This document shows positions 42,054-50,852 of a stretch of 64,000 nucleotides of DNA, piece after piece. Origin of the DNA: Neobacillus mesonae. Lineage in GTDB: Bacteria > Bacillota > Bacilli > Bacillales > Cytobacillaceae. The translations under genes and the position numbers were made by a program. Within the stretch, counting starts at the first letter, position 1. The number at the start of each line of letters is the position of its first letter. The notes under the pieces were generated by a model. It did not search any database and was not told the origin of the DNA. It worked only from the letters and a program-made list of their open reading frames with translations. Where the stretch lies: NCBI RefSeq assembly GCF_001636315.1, contig NZ_KV440949.1, forward strand, positions 4,916,084-4,980,083, in the 5' to 3' direction.

Positions 42054-42830
42054 ATGGTCGGGAAAGTGTATTTAGTAGGTGCGGGTCCGGGCGATCCGGA
42101 CCTGATCACCGTAAAAGGATTACGTTGCATTGAGCAGGCTGATGTCATCCTTTATGATCGGCTGGTCAATCCGGAGCTGTTAAAGCATGCGAAAAATGAG
42201 GCGCAGCTTGTCTACTGTGGTAAGCTGCCGCATTATCACACCATGAAGCAGGAGACGATTAACCGGTTTTTGGTGAAGTATGCGAAGAAGGGTCTCCAGG
42301 TCGTACGCCTAAAAGGGGGAGACCCGTTTGTATTCGGCCGCGGCGGGGAAGAAGCCGAGGAATGTGCGAAGCATGATGTACCTTTTGAAATAGTCCCTGG
42401 CATCACAGCTGGAATTGCGGCCTCAGCTTATGCGGGGATTCCGGTCACACACCGAACGTTGAGCAAAAGCTTTGCCTTTATTACCGGCCATCAAGCAGGT
42501 GATGAAGCAGCGGAACACCAATGGGCTCACTTGGCTAACGGCGTTGATACCATTTGCGTCTATATGGGGGTTTCACAACTTTCCACAATCATCAATCAGT
42601 TAATCCGTCATGGTAAATCACCGCAAACACCAATCGCTTTGATTCACTGGGGAACATTAGGTGTTCAAAGGACGGTAACTGGGACATTGGAAACAATTGT
42701 GGGGCTGGTGCAGGAAGCGCAGATCTCAAACCCAAGCATGATTGTCATTGGTGAGGTCGTCCGGCTGCATGAAAAATTAAACTGGTTTGAGGATGAGATT
42801 GTGGCGAAAATGCCGGTTGTTCATGGGTAA
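42054..42830 (+). CDS. sumT: Uroporphyrinogen-III C-methyltransferase
   Basis: 258 residues. Adds two methyl groups from SAM to uroporphyrinogen III to give precorrin-2, the first siroheme-specific step. Motifs: GKVYLVGAGPGDPDLITVKG at the N terminus, RLKGGDPFVFGRGGEEAE (about 85), and PGITAGIAASAYAGIPVTHR. I chose the second ATG (MVGKVY) because AGAGAGG lies 12 bases before it and directly abuts the first. Followed by phased array C. Confidence 0.92.
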   Translation: MVGKVYLVGAGPGDPDLITVKGLRCIEQADVILYDRLVNPELLKHAKNEAQLVYCGKLPHYHTMKQETINRFLVKYAKKGLQVVRLKGGDPFVFGRGGEEAEECAKHDVPFEIVPGITAGIAASAYAGIPVTHRTLSKSFAFITGHQAGDEAAEHQWAHLANGVDTICVYMGVSQLSTIINQLIRHGKSPQTPIALIHWGTLGVQRTVTGTLETIVGLVQEAQISNPSMIVIGEVVRLHEKLNWFEDEIVAKMPVVHG

Positions 42831-42840
42831 TTGATGCTTT

Positions 42841-42929
42841 GCAGATATATTGCAAAATTTGCAGATATTTTGGTTAAAACTGCAGATAAATCTCAAAAAT
42901 TGCAGATATATCATGAAAAATTGCAGATA
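42841..42929. repeat. 20/21-bp phased array C (GCAGATA cores)
   Basis: Five GCAGATA cores at 42841, 42861, 42882, 42902 and 42923, steps 20, 21, 20 and 21 bp, separated by different A/T-rich sequence. It fills the sumT-sirB interval. Confidence 0.85.
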
Positions 42930-42981
42930 AAAAGTTTCGGGGGGATCAAAATAGTTGGTCAAATAGGAAAGGAGCGTTTCA

Positions 42982-43707
42982 ATGAAAGCAATTCTATACA
43001 TTGGTCATGGAACACGTTCCAAAAAGGGAGCTGAAGAGGCAAAGGCATTCATCAATAGGGTCATGCAGCGAGTTGTTGACGTCCCTATTCAGGAAATTAG
43101 TTTTCTCGAGCTGACTGAACCGCTGATAGAGGACGGTTTTGGGCGGTGTGTCGAACGTGGTGCGACGGAAATTATCGTTGTTCCGCTCTTCCTGCTTGCG
43201 GCTGGTCATATTAAACAGGATATCCCTCAGGTATTGGCATCATTACGAGAAAAATATCCACATATTCGAGTGGTGGTGAAGGATCCGTTTGGTGTGCAGG
43301 AGAGAATTTTGGATGCAGTGGCCGAAATTGTTACAACTGTCAGCAATCCCTTGAATCCGCTAGACCGTCTATTGATAGTCGGCAGGGGTAGCAGCGATCC
43401 CAGTATTCTGGACGATTTCGTCAGAATTCAAAACGGCCTAAAGGAGCGTCTCGGACTTGAAGAGGTATCTGTTTGTTATTTAGCGGCCGCTGAGCCGAGA
43501 CTTCAGGAAGGCCTTAATACCGTCTTAGAAAAAACATCCGGCAATATCATTGTCGTTCCCTATTTATTATTTTCCGGGCTTCTTAGTGTAGAGGTAAGCC
43601 GCGAAGTCCAGAAATGGAAAAGGCAGGGCCGGTCTATAAGTGTGACGGAGCCGTTGAGCCGCCATCAGGTAATTGAAGATGTAGTGATGGAACGAGCAAC
43701 CCTATGA
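42982..43707 (+). CDS. sirB: Sirohydrochlorin ferrochelatase (SirB/CbiX)
   Basis: 241 residues with two CbiX repeats (about 1-115 and 120-240). IGHGTRSKKGAEEA provides the first metal histidine and LLAAGHIKQDIPQ the second; the second repeat is degenerate (VGRGSSDPS). Inserts Fe2+ into sirohydrochlorin to give siroheme for CysI. RBS AAAGGAG. Confidence 0.9.
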   Translation: MKAILYIGHGTRSKKGAEEAKAFINRVMQRVVDVPIQEISFLELTEPLIEDGFGRCVERGATEIIVVPLFLLAAGHIKQDIPQVLASLREKYPHIRVVVKDPFGVQERILDAVAEIVTTVSNPLNPLDRLLIVGRGSSDPSILDDFVRIQNGLKERLGLEEVSVCYLAAAEPRLQEGLNTVLEKTSGNIIVVPYLLFSGLLSVEVSREVQKWKRQGRSISVTEPLSRHQVIEDVVMERATL

Positions 43708-43747
43708 TTTATTTTTTTAAAAATAACCCATTGTGAGGTGGATTTCT

Positions 43748-45553
43748 TTGCAATTACAGGTAGTAAACAGTCCGTTTAGTCAGGAGCAGGCAGAGCTCCT
43801 TAACCATCTTCTGCCAACCTTAACCGAACCGCAAAAAGTCTGGTTGAGCGGGTATTTGGCAGCGGCCATACAAGCAGCTTTCATTCAAGGAAATACAGCA
43901 GAGCAGCCAATATCACAAACTACAAATCAAGCAATTTCCAAAGAAGTAACCATTTTGTACGGATCGCAATCAGGAAATGCCCGCGGTCTTGCGCAAAAAG
44001 CTGCCAAGACCCTAGAAGGCAGCGGCTTTCAAGTGACGGTCTCAGCGATGAGTGATTTTAAACCAAACAATTTGAAAAAAATACAAAATCTTCTCATTGT
44101 CGTAAGTACTCATGGCGAGGGGGATCCGCCGGATAACGCCTTGACTTTTCATGAATTTGTTCATAGCAAACGTGCACCAAAACTTACCGATCTAAACTTT
44201 TCCGTTTTGGCTCTTGGCGACAGCTCATATGAATTTTTCTGCAAGACCGGAAAAGATTTTGACGAACGCTTGGAGGAATTAGGCGGAACAAGGCTGTACC
44301 CGCGTTTTGACTGCGACGTTGACTTTGACGAACCAGCTGCCGAATGGCTGCAAGGGGTGCTTGGGAGTTTAAAGGAAACACAAGGCGAAACAAGCCACCC
44401 GATACAAAAGGGAGCACTGCAGACGGCGGAGTCTGTTTATTCAAGAACTAACCCATTCCAAGCGGAAATATTAGAAAATATTAATCTTAACGGACGCGGC
44501 TCCAATAAAGAAACGCACCATTTGGAAATATCATTGGAGGGTTCCGGACTGACATTTGAGCCTGGTGACAGCCTGGGAATCTACCCAGAAAACGATCCGG
44601 CACTGGTAGAACTCATTTTGCATGAATTGAAGTGGGATCCAGACGAACCGGTCACGGTGAAAACCGGGGACGTTCGTCCGTTAAAGGATGCACTGCAGTC
44701 ATACTATGAAATTACTGTTTTAACAAAACCGCTGCTTGAAAAAGTAAGCAAACTTTCAACCAATAAAAACTTGCAGGATCTGACTGGTCATGAAGGAAAC
44801 ATAAAAGAGTATCTTAAGGGCCGTGATTTATTAGATTTAGTGCGTGATTTTGGACCATGGGGTGAAACAGCGCAAGAGTTTGTCTCAGTGCTTCGAAAAA
44901 TTCCGCCGCGACTATATTCGATTGCCAGCAGCATTACAGCAAATCCGGATGAAGTCCATTTAACCATAGGCGCTGTTCGTTATGAGGCACATGATCGAAA
45001 GCGTAATGGGGTTTGCTCTATCTTGACAGCTGAGCGCTTGCAGCCGGGGGATACGCTGCCGATTTTTATTCAACGTAATGAAAACTTTAAGCTGCCGCAG
45101 GATTCGGATGCGCCAATCATTATGGTTGGACCGGGTACCGGAGTTGCGCCGTTCCGTTCGTTTATGCAGGAGCGTGAAGAAATCGGAGCAGAAGGGAAGT
45201 CCTGGCTATTTTTCGGCGACCAGCATTTTGTAACAGACTTCCTTTACCAAATTGAGTGGCAGAAATGGCTGAAAAACGGTGTGTTAACAAAAATGGATGT
45301 TGCTTTTTCAAGGGATCAGGAGGAAAAAGTGTATGTGCAGCACCGTCTGGTTGAGTACAGCAAGGAAATATTTGAATGGCTGGAAGCAGGAGCCTATTTT
45401 TACGTATGCGGTGATGAGAAGAACATGGCTCATGACGTGCACGATACATTACTTAAAATTATTGAAAAAGAAGGCGGCATAAGCCCTGAACAAGCAGTTG
45501 AATACTTAAGCAATCTGCAGCAGCAAAAACGTTACCAGCGGGATGTTTATTGA
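43748..45553 (+). CDS. cysJ: Sulfite reductase (NADPH) flavoprotein
   Basis: 601 residues. Flavodoxin domain (about 70-210: TILYGSQSGNARGLAQKAA), FAD domain (about 230-440: RLYSIASS), and NADPH domain with GPGTGVAPFRSFMQER (about 465) and a C-terminal RYQRDVY. It passes electrons from NADPH to CysI. The start is TTG (MQLQVVNSPFSQEQ) as in B. subtilis, with GAGGTGG seven bases upstream. Confidence 0.94.
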   Translation: MQLQVVNSPFSQEQAELLNHLLPTLTEPQKVWLSGYLAAAIQAAFIQGNTAEQPISQTTNQAISKEVTILYGSQSGNARGLAQKAAKTLEGSGFQVTVSAMSDFKPNNLKKIQNLLIVVSTHGEGDPPDNALTFHEFVHSKRAPKLTDLNFSVLALGDSSYEFFCKTGKDFDERLEELGGTRLYPRFDCDVDFDEPAAEWLQGVLGSLKETQGETSHPIQKGALQTAESVYSRTNPFQAEILENINLNGRGSNKETHHLEISLEGSGLTFEPGDSLGIYPENDPALVELILHELKWDPDEPVTVKTGDVRPLKDALQSYYEITVLTKPLLEKVSKLSTNKNLQDLTGHEGNIKEYLKGRDLLDLVRDFGPWGETAQEFVSVLRKIPPRLYSIASSITANPDEVHLTIGAVRYEAHDRKRNGVCSILTAERLQPGDTLPIFIQRNENFKLPQDSDAPIIMVGPGTGVAPFRSFMQEREEIGAEGKSWLFFGDQHFVTDFLYQIEWQKWLKNGVLTKMDVAFSRDQEEKVYVQHRLVEYSKEIFEWLEAGAYFYVCGDEKNMAHDVHDTLLKIIEKEGGISPEQAVEYLSNLQQQKRYQRDVY

Positions 45554-45581
45554 TACGTAAACAGAAAGGAGTTTTTCCAAT

Positions 45582-47303
45582 ATGGATTTGAAACAAATTT
45601 TAACAGCACCGGACGGACCGCCGAGTGATGTCGAGCGGATCAAACAAGAAAGCAACTATTTAGAAGGAACATTAAAAGACTCGATTCAGGACCGACTAAG
45701 TGCGGGGATTAATGATGATGATAATCGGCTGATGAAGTTCCATGGAAGCTACTTGCAGGACGACCGTGATTTGAGAAATGAGCGGCAGAAACAAAAGCTA
45801 GAGCCTGCCTATGGATTTATGCTGCGTGTGCGGGCGCCAGGAGGAGTGGTTACATCTGAGCAATGGCAGGTGCTTGATGATATTGCCGAAAAATATGCTC
45901 ACGGGGCGTTAAAGCTGACAACCCGTCAGTCGTTCCAAATGCACGGCATTTTAAAATGGGATATGAAACAAACTATCCAGGAAATTGATGAGGTTCTTTT
46001 AACCACGTTAGCAGCATGCGGGGATGTCAATCGGAACGTAATGTGCAACCCCAATCCATATCAGTCGGAGATTCATTCTGAAGTATATGAATATGCTTCA
46101 AAGTTGAGTGAATATTTGTTGCCCCAAACAAGGGCCTATCATGAAATTTGGCTGGATGAAGAAAAAGTGGCAGGCACTCCTGAGAAAGAGGAGGTAGAGC
46201 CGATTTACGGCCCGTTATATTTACCTCGTAAATTCAAGATTGGTATTGCTGTTCCGCCATCGAACGATGTAGATGTTTTTTCACAGGATCTTGGCTTTAT
46301 AGCGATTGTAGAAGAAGGGAAATTGCTTGGTTTTAATATTGCCATTGGCGGCGGCATGGGCTTTACGCATGGTGACAAAGCTACCTATCCGCAGGTTGCC
46401 AAAGTAATCGGCTTTTGCACGCCTGAGAAAATTGTCCAAGTGGCAGAAAAAACGATTACCATCCAGCGTGATTACGGCAACCGCTCTGTTCGTAAAAATG
46501 CCCGCTTCAAGTACACGATTGATCGGCTGGGACTGGATGTTGTGAAAGAAGAGCTTGAAAACCGTCTTGGCTGGGAGCTTGAAGAGTCGAAGCCATATCA
46601 ATTTGAAAATAATGGCGACCGCTACGGCTGGGTGGAAGGTGTTAACGGTAAGTGGCACTTTACTTTGTTTGTCCAAAACGGGCGTGTGAAAGATTTTCCG
46701 GATTACAAGCTAAAGACCGGTTTGCGTGAAATTGCCAAGATTCATACCGGTGATTTCCGGTTAACTGCCAATCAAAACCTAGTGATTGCCAACGTTTCAA
46801 GTGAGAAGAAAGAGGAGATAAGTGCACTGCTTGATCAATATGGTTTGACGGATGGCAGGTTCCATTCAGCACTGCGCCGCAGCTCAATGGCATGTGTGGC
46901 GCTTCCAACCTGTGGATTGGCGATGGCTGAAAGTCAGCGCTATTTACCGGATTTAATAGATAAAATTGAAGAAATTCTTGATGAAAATGGCCTGCGTGAT
47001 GAGGAAATCACCATTCGCATGACTGGCTGCCCCAATGGCTGCGCCCGCCCGGCATTAGCGGAAATTGCTTTTGTGGGGAAAGCTGTTGGAAAATATAATA
47101 TGTATTTAGGCGGTGGGTTCGATGGCAGCCGTTTAAACAAAATGTACCGTGAAAACATCGGCGAGGATGAAATTTTAAGCGAACTGCGGGTACTTTTCTC
47201 GCGCTATGCTAAGGAACGCCTTAATGGGGAACACTTCGGCGACTTTGTTATTCGCGCTGAGATTATTAAGGCTGTAACAGATGGTACCAATTTTCATGAT
47301 TAA
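45582..47303 (+). CDS. cysI: Sulfite reductase (NADPH) hemoprotein
   Basis: 573 residues. Siroheme-[4Fe-4S] enzyme reducing sulfite to sulfide. Two ferredoxin-like half domains with [13 protein letters not shown] (about 110) and the cluster cysteines in [15 protein letters not shown] and [15 protein letters not shown] (about 440-490). AAAGGAG site. Last gene of the operon, followed by two hairpins, a 21-bp array and a terminator. Confidence 0.95.
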   Translation: MDLKQILTAPDGPPSDVERIKQESNYLEGTLKDSIQDRLSAGINDDDNRLMKFHGSYLQDDRDLRNERQKQKLEPAYGFMLRVRAPGGVVTSEQWQVLDDIAEKYAHGALKLTTRQSFQMHGILKWDMKQTIQEIDEVLLTTLAACGDVNRNVMCNPNPYQSEIHSEVYEYASKLSEYLLPQTRAYHEIWLDEEKVAGTPEKEEVEPIYGPLYLPRKFKIGIAVPPSNDVDVFSQDLGFIAIVEEGKLLGFNIAIGGGMGFTHGDKATYPQVAKVIGFCTPEKIVQVAEKTITIQRDYGNRSVRKNARFKYTIDRLGLDVVKEELENRLGWELEESKPYQFENNGDRYGWVEGVNGKWHFTLFVQNGRVKDFPDYKLKTGLREIAKIHTGDFRLTANQNLVIANVSSEKKEEISALLDQYGLTDGRFHSALRRSSMACVALPTCGLAMAESQRYLPDLIDKIEEILDENGLRDEEITIRMTGCPNGCARPALAEIAFVGKAVGKYNMYLGGGFDGSRLNKMYRENIGEDEILSELRVLFSRYAKERLNGEHFGDFVIRAEIIKAVTDGTNFHD

Positions 47304-47318
47304 TCTTAGCGGAAAGTC

Positions 47319-47416
47319 CTATGGGACAGTTTTGTGGTTGGTCTAAAAAGGTTTGTCCCATAGAAGGGGTCTATGGGACAGATTGCTAGAGAAGTAAGCA
47401 TGTTCTGTCCCAGTAG
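47319..47416. repeat. CTATGGGACA / TGTCCCATAG inverted repeats
   Basis: CTATGGGACA at 47319 pairs with TGTCCCATAG at 47354-47363, and a second CTATGGGACA at 47371 pairs with TGTCCCAGTAG at 47406-47416 (imperfect). They form two successive hairpins about 15 bp past cysI. Sequence is unrelated to the GGTGCCTGACACC element. Confidence 0.7.
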
Positions 47417-47459
47417 GAATCCGCCAAGACATTTTTTTAAGTAGGAAAATAATACATTT

Positions 47460-47573
47460 GTAGATAACCTTTGAAAATTTGTAGATAAAAGCTTGTTTTA
47501 TGTAGATAAAGTCATAAATAATGTAGATAAAAGCTTGTTTTATGTAGATAAAGTCATAAATTTTGTAGAAAAA
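47460..47573. repeat. 21-bp phased array D (GTAGATA cores)
   Basis: Cores GTAGATA at 47460, 47481, 47502, 47523, 47544 and a final GTAGAAA at 47565: all steps are exactly 21 bp. Two spacer types alternate (AAAGCTTGTTTTAT and AAGTCATAAAT), so 42-bp units are themselves repeated. It lies between cysI and the operon terminator. Confidence 0.9.
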
Positions 47574-47576
47574 ATA

Positions 47577-47625
47577 AACGGTCTTTGCCTTAATTTTATT
47601 AAAAGCGAAGACCGTTATTTTTTTC
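47577..47625 (+). terminator. Terminator of the sulfate assimilation operon
   Basis: AACGGTCTTTGC and GCGAAGACCGTT form a stem followed by ATTTTTTT. It also lies just past the 3' end of the convergent guanine deaminase gene. Confidence 0.75.
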
Positions 47626-47634
47626 GTAAATTTA

Positions 47635-48999
47635 CTAACGTGAATGCACTTTTTCCCCTTGCACCCAAACCTCGCGAATGTTCTCCGGCTGGACTAGGTA
47701 CATCATTTTTTGAAAAATATCATGTAAATTTTCATTGGCGTCGTAAATTGGCAATTTGGACGACCCTAAATTTGTATCGATGATCTGTGCGTCCCATGCA
47801 TAGTTTTCCGCCAAACGGCCGATTGGCAGGCTTAAGCTTTCACCGCCGCCAGCCGTTGCAAAATAAAATGCCTCGTCAATCGTGATACGGGAATTTGGCA
47901 CACCTCGTTCATCAGCAGGAAGGCTCGGATTGACCCCATCCTCCAGCATCCTAGAAGACATCACGGCTTGTCTGGCATTATCGAAAAGACTTGGTGAAAA
48001 GCCGCCAGATATATCAGAACCTAAGCCGACTTCAATCCCTTTTGCATGTAAATGAGCGAGTGGCAGAACACTATTGGCAAAATAGGCATTGGATATTGGA
48101 CAATGACCTATAGCAGTGCCCGTTTCAGCAAATAATTCGGCATCTTGATCATTTAAAAAATTGCAATGGGCCATCACCGATTTCTCACGCAATAGGCCAA
48201 AATCATGTAAGGCAAAGGCATCATTTTTATCAAAGCGGTCTTGGACATACCCATGCGCCCAATCACTTTCACTGCAGTGTGATTGGACATATGTATCATA
48301 TTTAGCGGCCAATTCGCCCAACCCTTTCAACGCCTCGTCGGTACAGCTTGGGATAAAACGCGGCGTCACGACAGGGTAAACCCCTTGTTTCGTTGATTTT
48401 GCCAATTCCTGAACGGCTAAAATAAATTCTTCTGTTTCCGCCAGAGCAGTCTCGGCATCAGCATCACGATAATATTCTGGGGTTTGTTCCGGAAGATCCA
48501 TCACAACTTTCCCTACTAAACCGCGCTGACCCTTCGCCGAGCAGATCTCAGCTAGCAGCAGGCTCGCTTCTTTATGGATGGTAGCAAAATAAAGCGCCGT
48601 TGTAGTGCCATTCCCAAGCAGCGTGCTGACAACATCCTCGTACACATTCTTGGCAAACTCCAAATCGGAAAATTTGGATTCAATTGGGAAAGTATAAGTG
48701 TTTAACCAATCATAAAGCGGGATATCTAAAGCCGTCCCGGACTGAGCCCACTGCGGTGCGTGAACATGTAAATCAACAAAGCCCGGCAGCAAATAGTGAC
48801 CATCCGCTAAACGATGGAAGTTTTCCTCCCCCTGATATGTATCCAATAATGGATGATAATCGGCATCTTTCGGAGCAACAATTTTTTCAATCATCCCCTT
48901 AGAATTAATGCAGAAGAGGTGGTCTTTTAAGATCTCTACTTCTTTTGGCGATTTGCTTGAAAAAGCAGTCCCGAGAAAAACATGCGTATATTTATTCAT
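47635..48999 (-). CDS. guaD: Guanine deaminase (amidohydrolase type)
   Basis: 454 residues, the metal-dependent amidohydrolase form, not the small cytidine-deaminase-like GuaD of B. subtilis. It converts guanine to xanthine. Motifs: PGFVDLHVHAPQW with two zinc histidines, TYVQSHCSESDWAHG, MAHCNFLNDQDAELFAETGTAIGHCPISN, and LGSDISGGFSPSLFDNARQAV with the catalytic Asp. The ATG has AGGAGATC upstream. Convergent with the cys operon. Confidence 0.9.
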   Translation of the reverse strand: MNKYTHVFLGTAFSSKSPKEVEILKDHLFCINSKGMIEKIVAPKDADYHPLLDTYQGEENFHRLADGHYLLPGFVDLHVHAPQWAQSGTALDIPLYDWLNTYTFPIESKFSDLEFAKNVYEDVVSTLLGNGTTTALYFATIHKEASLLLAEICSAKGQRGLVGKVVMDLPEQTPEYYRDADAETALAETEEFILAVQELAKSTKQGVYPVVTPRFIPSCTDEALKGLGELAAKYDTYVQSHCSESDWAHGYVQDRFDKNDAFALHDFGLLREKSVMAHCNFLNDQDAELFAETGTAIGHCPISNAYFANSVLPLAHLHAKGIEVGLGSDISGGFSPSLFDNARQAVMSSRMLEDGVNPSLPADERGVPNSRITIDEAFYFATAGGGESLSLPIGRLAENYAWDAQIIDTNLGSSKLPIYDANENLHDIFQKMMYLVQPENIREVWVQGEKVHSR

Positions 49000-49108
49000 G
49001 ATGATCTCCTAATGTTCGTTTTTTAAAAATTATAAGCTGTATTAAAAATTAAGTCTAGATGAAATCAAATTCATAGTAGAATAGAACTAAAACAGGAGGA
49101 GAGGTCAA

Positions 49109-49708
49109 TTGTACACCATACAAAATAACTCCAATACATTAGTGATTGTGCTGCATGAAATTTATGGAATAAACCAGCATATGAAGCAATTTTGTCAGTT
49201 ATTATCTGCTGAAAAGGTGGATGTTATTTGCCCTAACTTATTACAGCTGGAAGAACCATTTGAATATACCGAAGAAAATATTGCTTACAGTCATTTTATG
49301 GAGAACATTGGTTTTTCTAATGCTGCCGAAAAGGTAAAAAATATCCTAAATGATGTGAAAAACAAATATGAAAATGTATTGATTGTTGGCTTTAGTGTTG
49401 GGGCAACGATTGCTTGGCTGTGCAGTAAAGAAGACGGTGTGGATGGAATTGTCGGGTATTATGGTTCAAGAATCAGGGATTATACCGAGGTAAAACCGAA
49501 ATGCCCTGCCTTGTTATTTTTTCCAGAAAAAGAAGTTTCCTTCGATGTTGACCAATTGATTTCATCTTTATTAACAAAAAATGTTGAGGTGTTGAAATGG
49601 AAGGGAGAACATGGATTCAGCAACCCTTTCTCGACAAAATATAATGAAGAGTCGGCAAACGGGGCATTTAATACGATGGTTTGTTTTTGTCAAAAACTAA
49701 GGAGTTAA
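49109..49708 (+). CDS. Dienelactone hydrolase family protein
   Basis: 199 residues, alpha/beta hydrolase. VIVLHEIYGINQHMKQFCQLLSAEKVDVICPNL is the DLH-type N terminus; the nucleophile elbow is GFSVGATIAW with Ser rather than the Cys of classic dienelactone hydrolases; the histidine is in KGEHGFSNPF. Start is TTG with AGGAGGA eight bases upstream. Substrate unknown. Confidence 0.82.
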   Translation: MYTIQNNSNTLVIVLHEIYGINQHMKQFCQLLSAEKVDVICPNLLQLEEPFEYTEENIAYSHFMENIGFSNAAEKVKNILNDVKNKYENVLIVGFSVGATIAWLCSKEDGVDGIVGYYGSRIRDYTEVKPKCPALLFFPEKEVSFDVDQLISSLLTKNVEVLKWKGEHGFSNPFSTKYNEESANGAFNTMVCFCQKLRS

Positions 49709-49712
49709 AAGT

Positions 49713-49741
49713 CAGGCAGCCACGAAGGGGATGACTGCCTG
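49713..49741. terminator. Hairpin between convergent genes
   Basis: CAGGCAG and CTGCCTG form a 7-bp stem with a 15-base loop; no T run follows, so its action as terminator is uncertain. Confidence 0.35.
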
Positions 49742-49751
49742 ATCATATCAA

Positions 49752-50567
49752 TTAAGCCTCGCCTAAACCTTCCTTTTGATGCAGGCGTTCCAAAATTCTG
49801 CGTTTTCGATACATCATGATTCCTGTTTCCGCCACATCTTGAATGGATGAACGATTGATAAAAGCACCGAAAATGACACCGGCAATCGGTACAAGTTGAA
49901 ATAACTTTTTCCAGCCGAAATTATCACGATATGTCATTACAACTTCGCGCCAGCCTTGTAGCTGCGAGATGATCCGGCTGTTTTTATTTTCTGTATTAAA
50001 ATCGGTCAGGTCTTCTAAGATCGCTTTTTTTCCGACTATATCGGAGGAGGTAAATTGCAGGCACTTAACGATAAAAATTCGTTCCGCCTTATCTTTCGGG
50101 TTATAGCCATAAGATAAGGCAATTTCCTGCAGTACTTTGAGAGATAGTCCCAATAATACCGGAATATCAATCGCAAGGGTAAAAATCCCGCCAATTCCGG
50201 TGGTTGCACCCTGGATGGCAGCAACTTTTTTTCGAGAGTTCTTTAGTTCATCCGCGATCTCATCCATTTTGGCAAGCGGCAGCTGCTGCACTTGTTCTAA
50301 ACTTGTCACTTCATTGTCTGGTTTAAATTTTTTAAAAATCGTTTTCTCGCTGATTAAGTATTGACCGCCGGTTTGAATGTAGCTTCCTAGTTCATCAATC
50401 GCAATGCCGATTTTTTCCTGGATAAATTTCGGTGTGAGTTTATCTAGCAAGGCGAAGGGGATTCGTCCAATTTTTTCCCAGAACCATAATCCTTTTTGAC
50501 TCTTTTCCCATTTTTCAATTTTCTTTAGTTCCTCTTGTAAAAATTCAGCTGATTCAGTTGTTGGCAA
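49752..50567 (-). CDS. EcsC family protein
   Basis: 271 residues matching the EcsC family: IGRIPFALLDKLTPKFIQEKIGIAIDELGSYIQTGGQYLIS, GATTGIGGIFTLAIDIPVLLGLSLKVLQEIALSYGYNPKDKAERIFI, and a C-terminal FQLVPIAGVIFGAFINRSSIQDVAETGIMMYRKR. Amphipathic and weakly hydrophobic helices suggest membrane association. Found alone, without the ecsAB transporter. TTG start with AAGGAG upstream. Role unknown. Confidence 0.85.
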   Translation of the reverse strand: MPTTESAEFLQEELKKIEKWEKSQKGLWFWEKIGRIPFALLDKLTPKFIQEKIGIAIDELGSYIQTGGQYLISEKTIFKKFKPDNEVTSLEQVQQLPLAKMDEIADELKNSRKKVAAIQGATTGIGGIFTLAIDIPVLLGLSLKVLQEIALSYGYNPKDKAERIFIVKCLQFTSSDIVGKKAILEDLTDFNTENKNSRIISQLQGWREVVMTYRDNFGWKKLFQLVPIAGVIFGAFINRSSIQDVAETGIMMYRKRRILERLHQKEGLGEA

Positions 50568-50852
50568 ACTTGTTCGACTCCTTCAACGAATATTAAAACT
50601 ACTTCTATATACGATTACAATGGTGGTAAGTTTCAAAAAATCTTCCAATTAGGTCTATTGTATGGAAAAATAGGGTGTTTCAACCGTGTGTTTGATTAGG
50701 GAATAAAAATAGATATTTGGTTGAATAGAATAGAGCATAAGTCTTTATTCCTACATAATTGCAAAGAAATATTTGGAATATTAGGAATTTTATCTCTATT
50801 GGACAGCTCCTTTATATCCTACAATTAGGATGAATAGGGGAGGAGGAAACCA

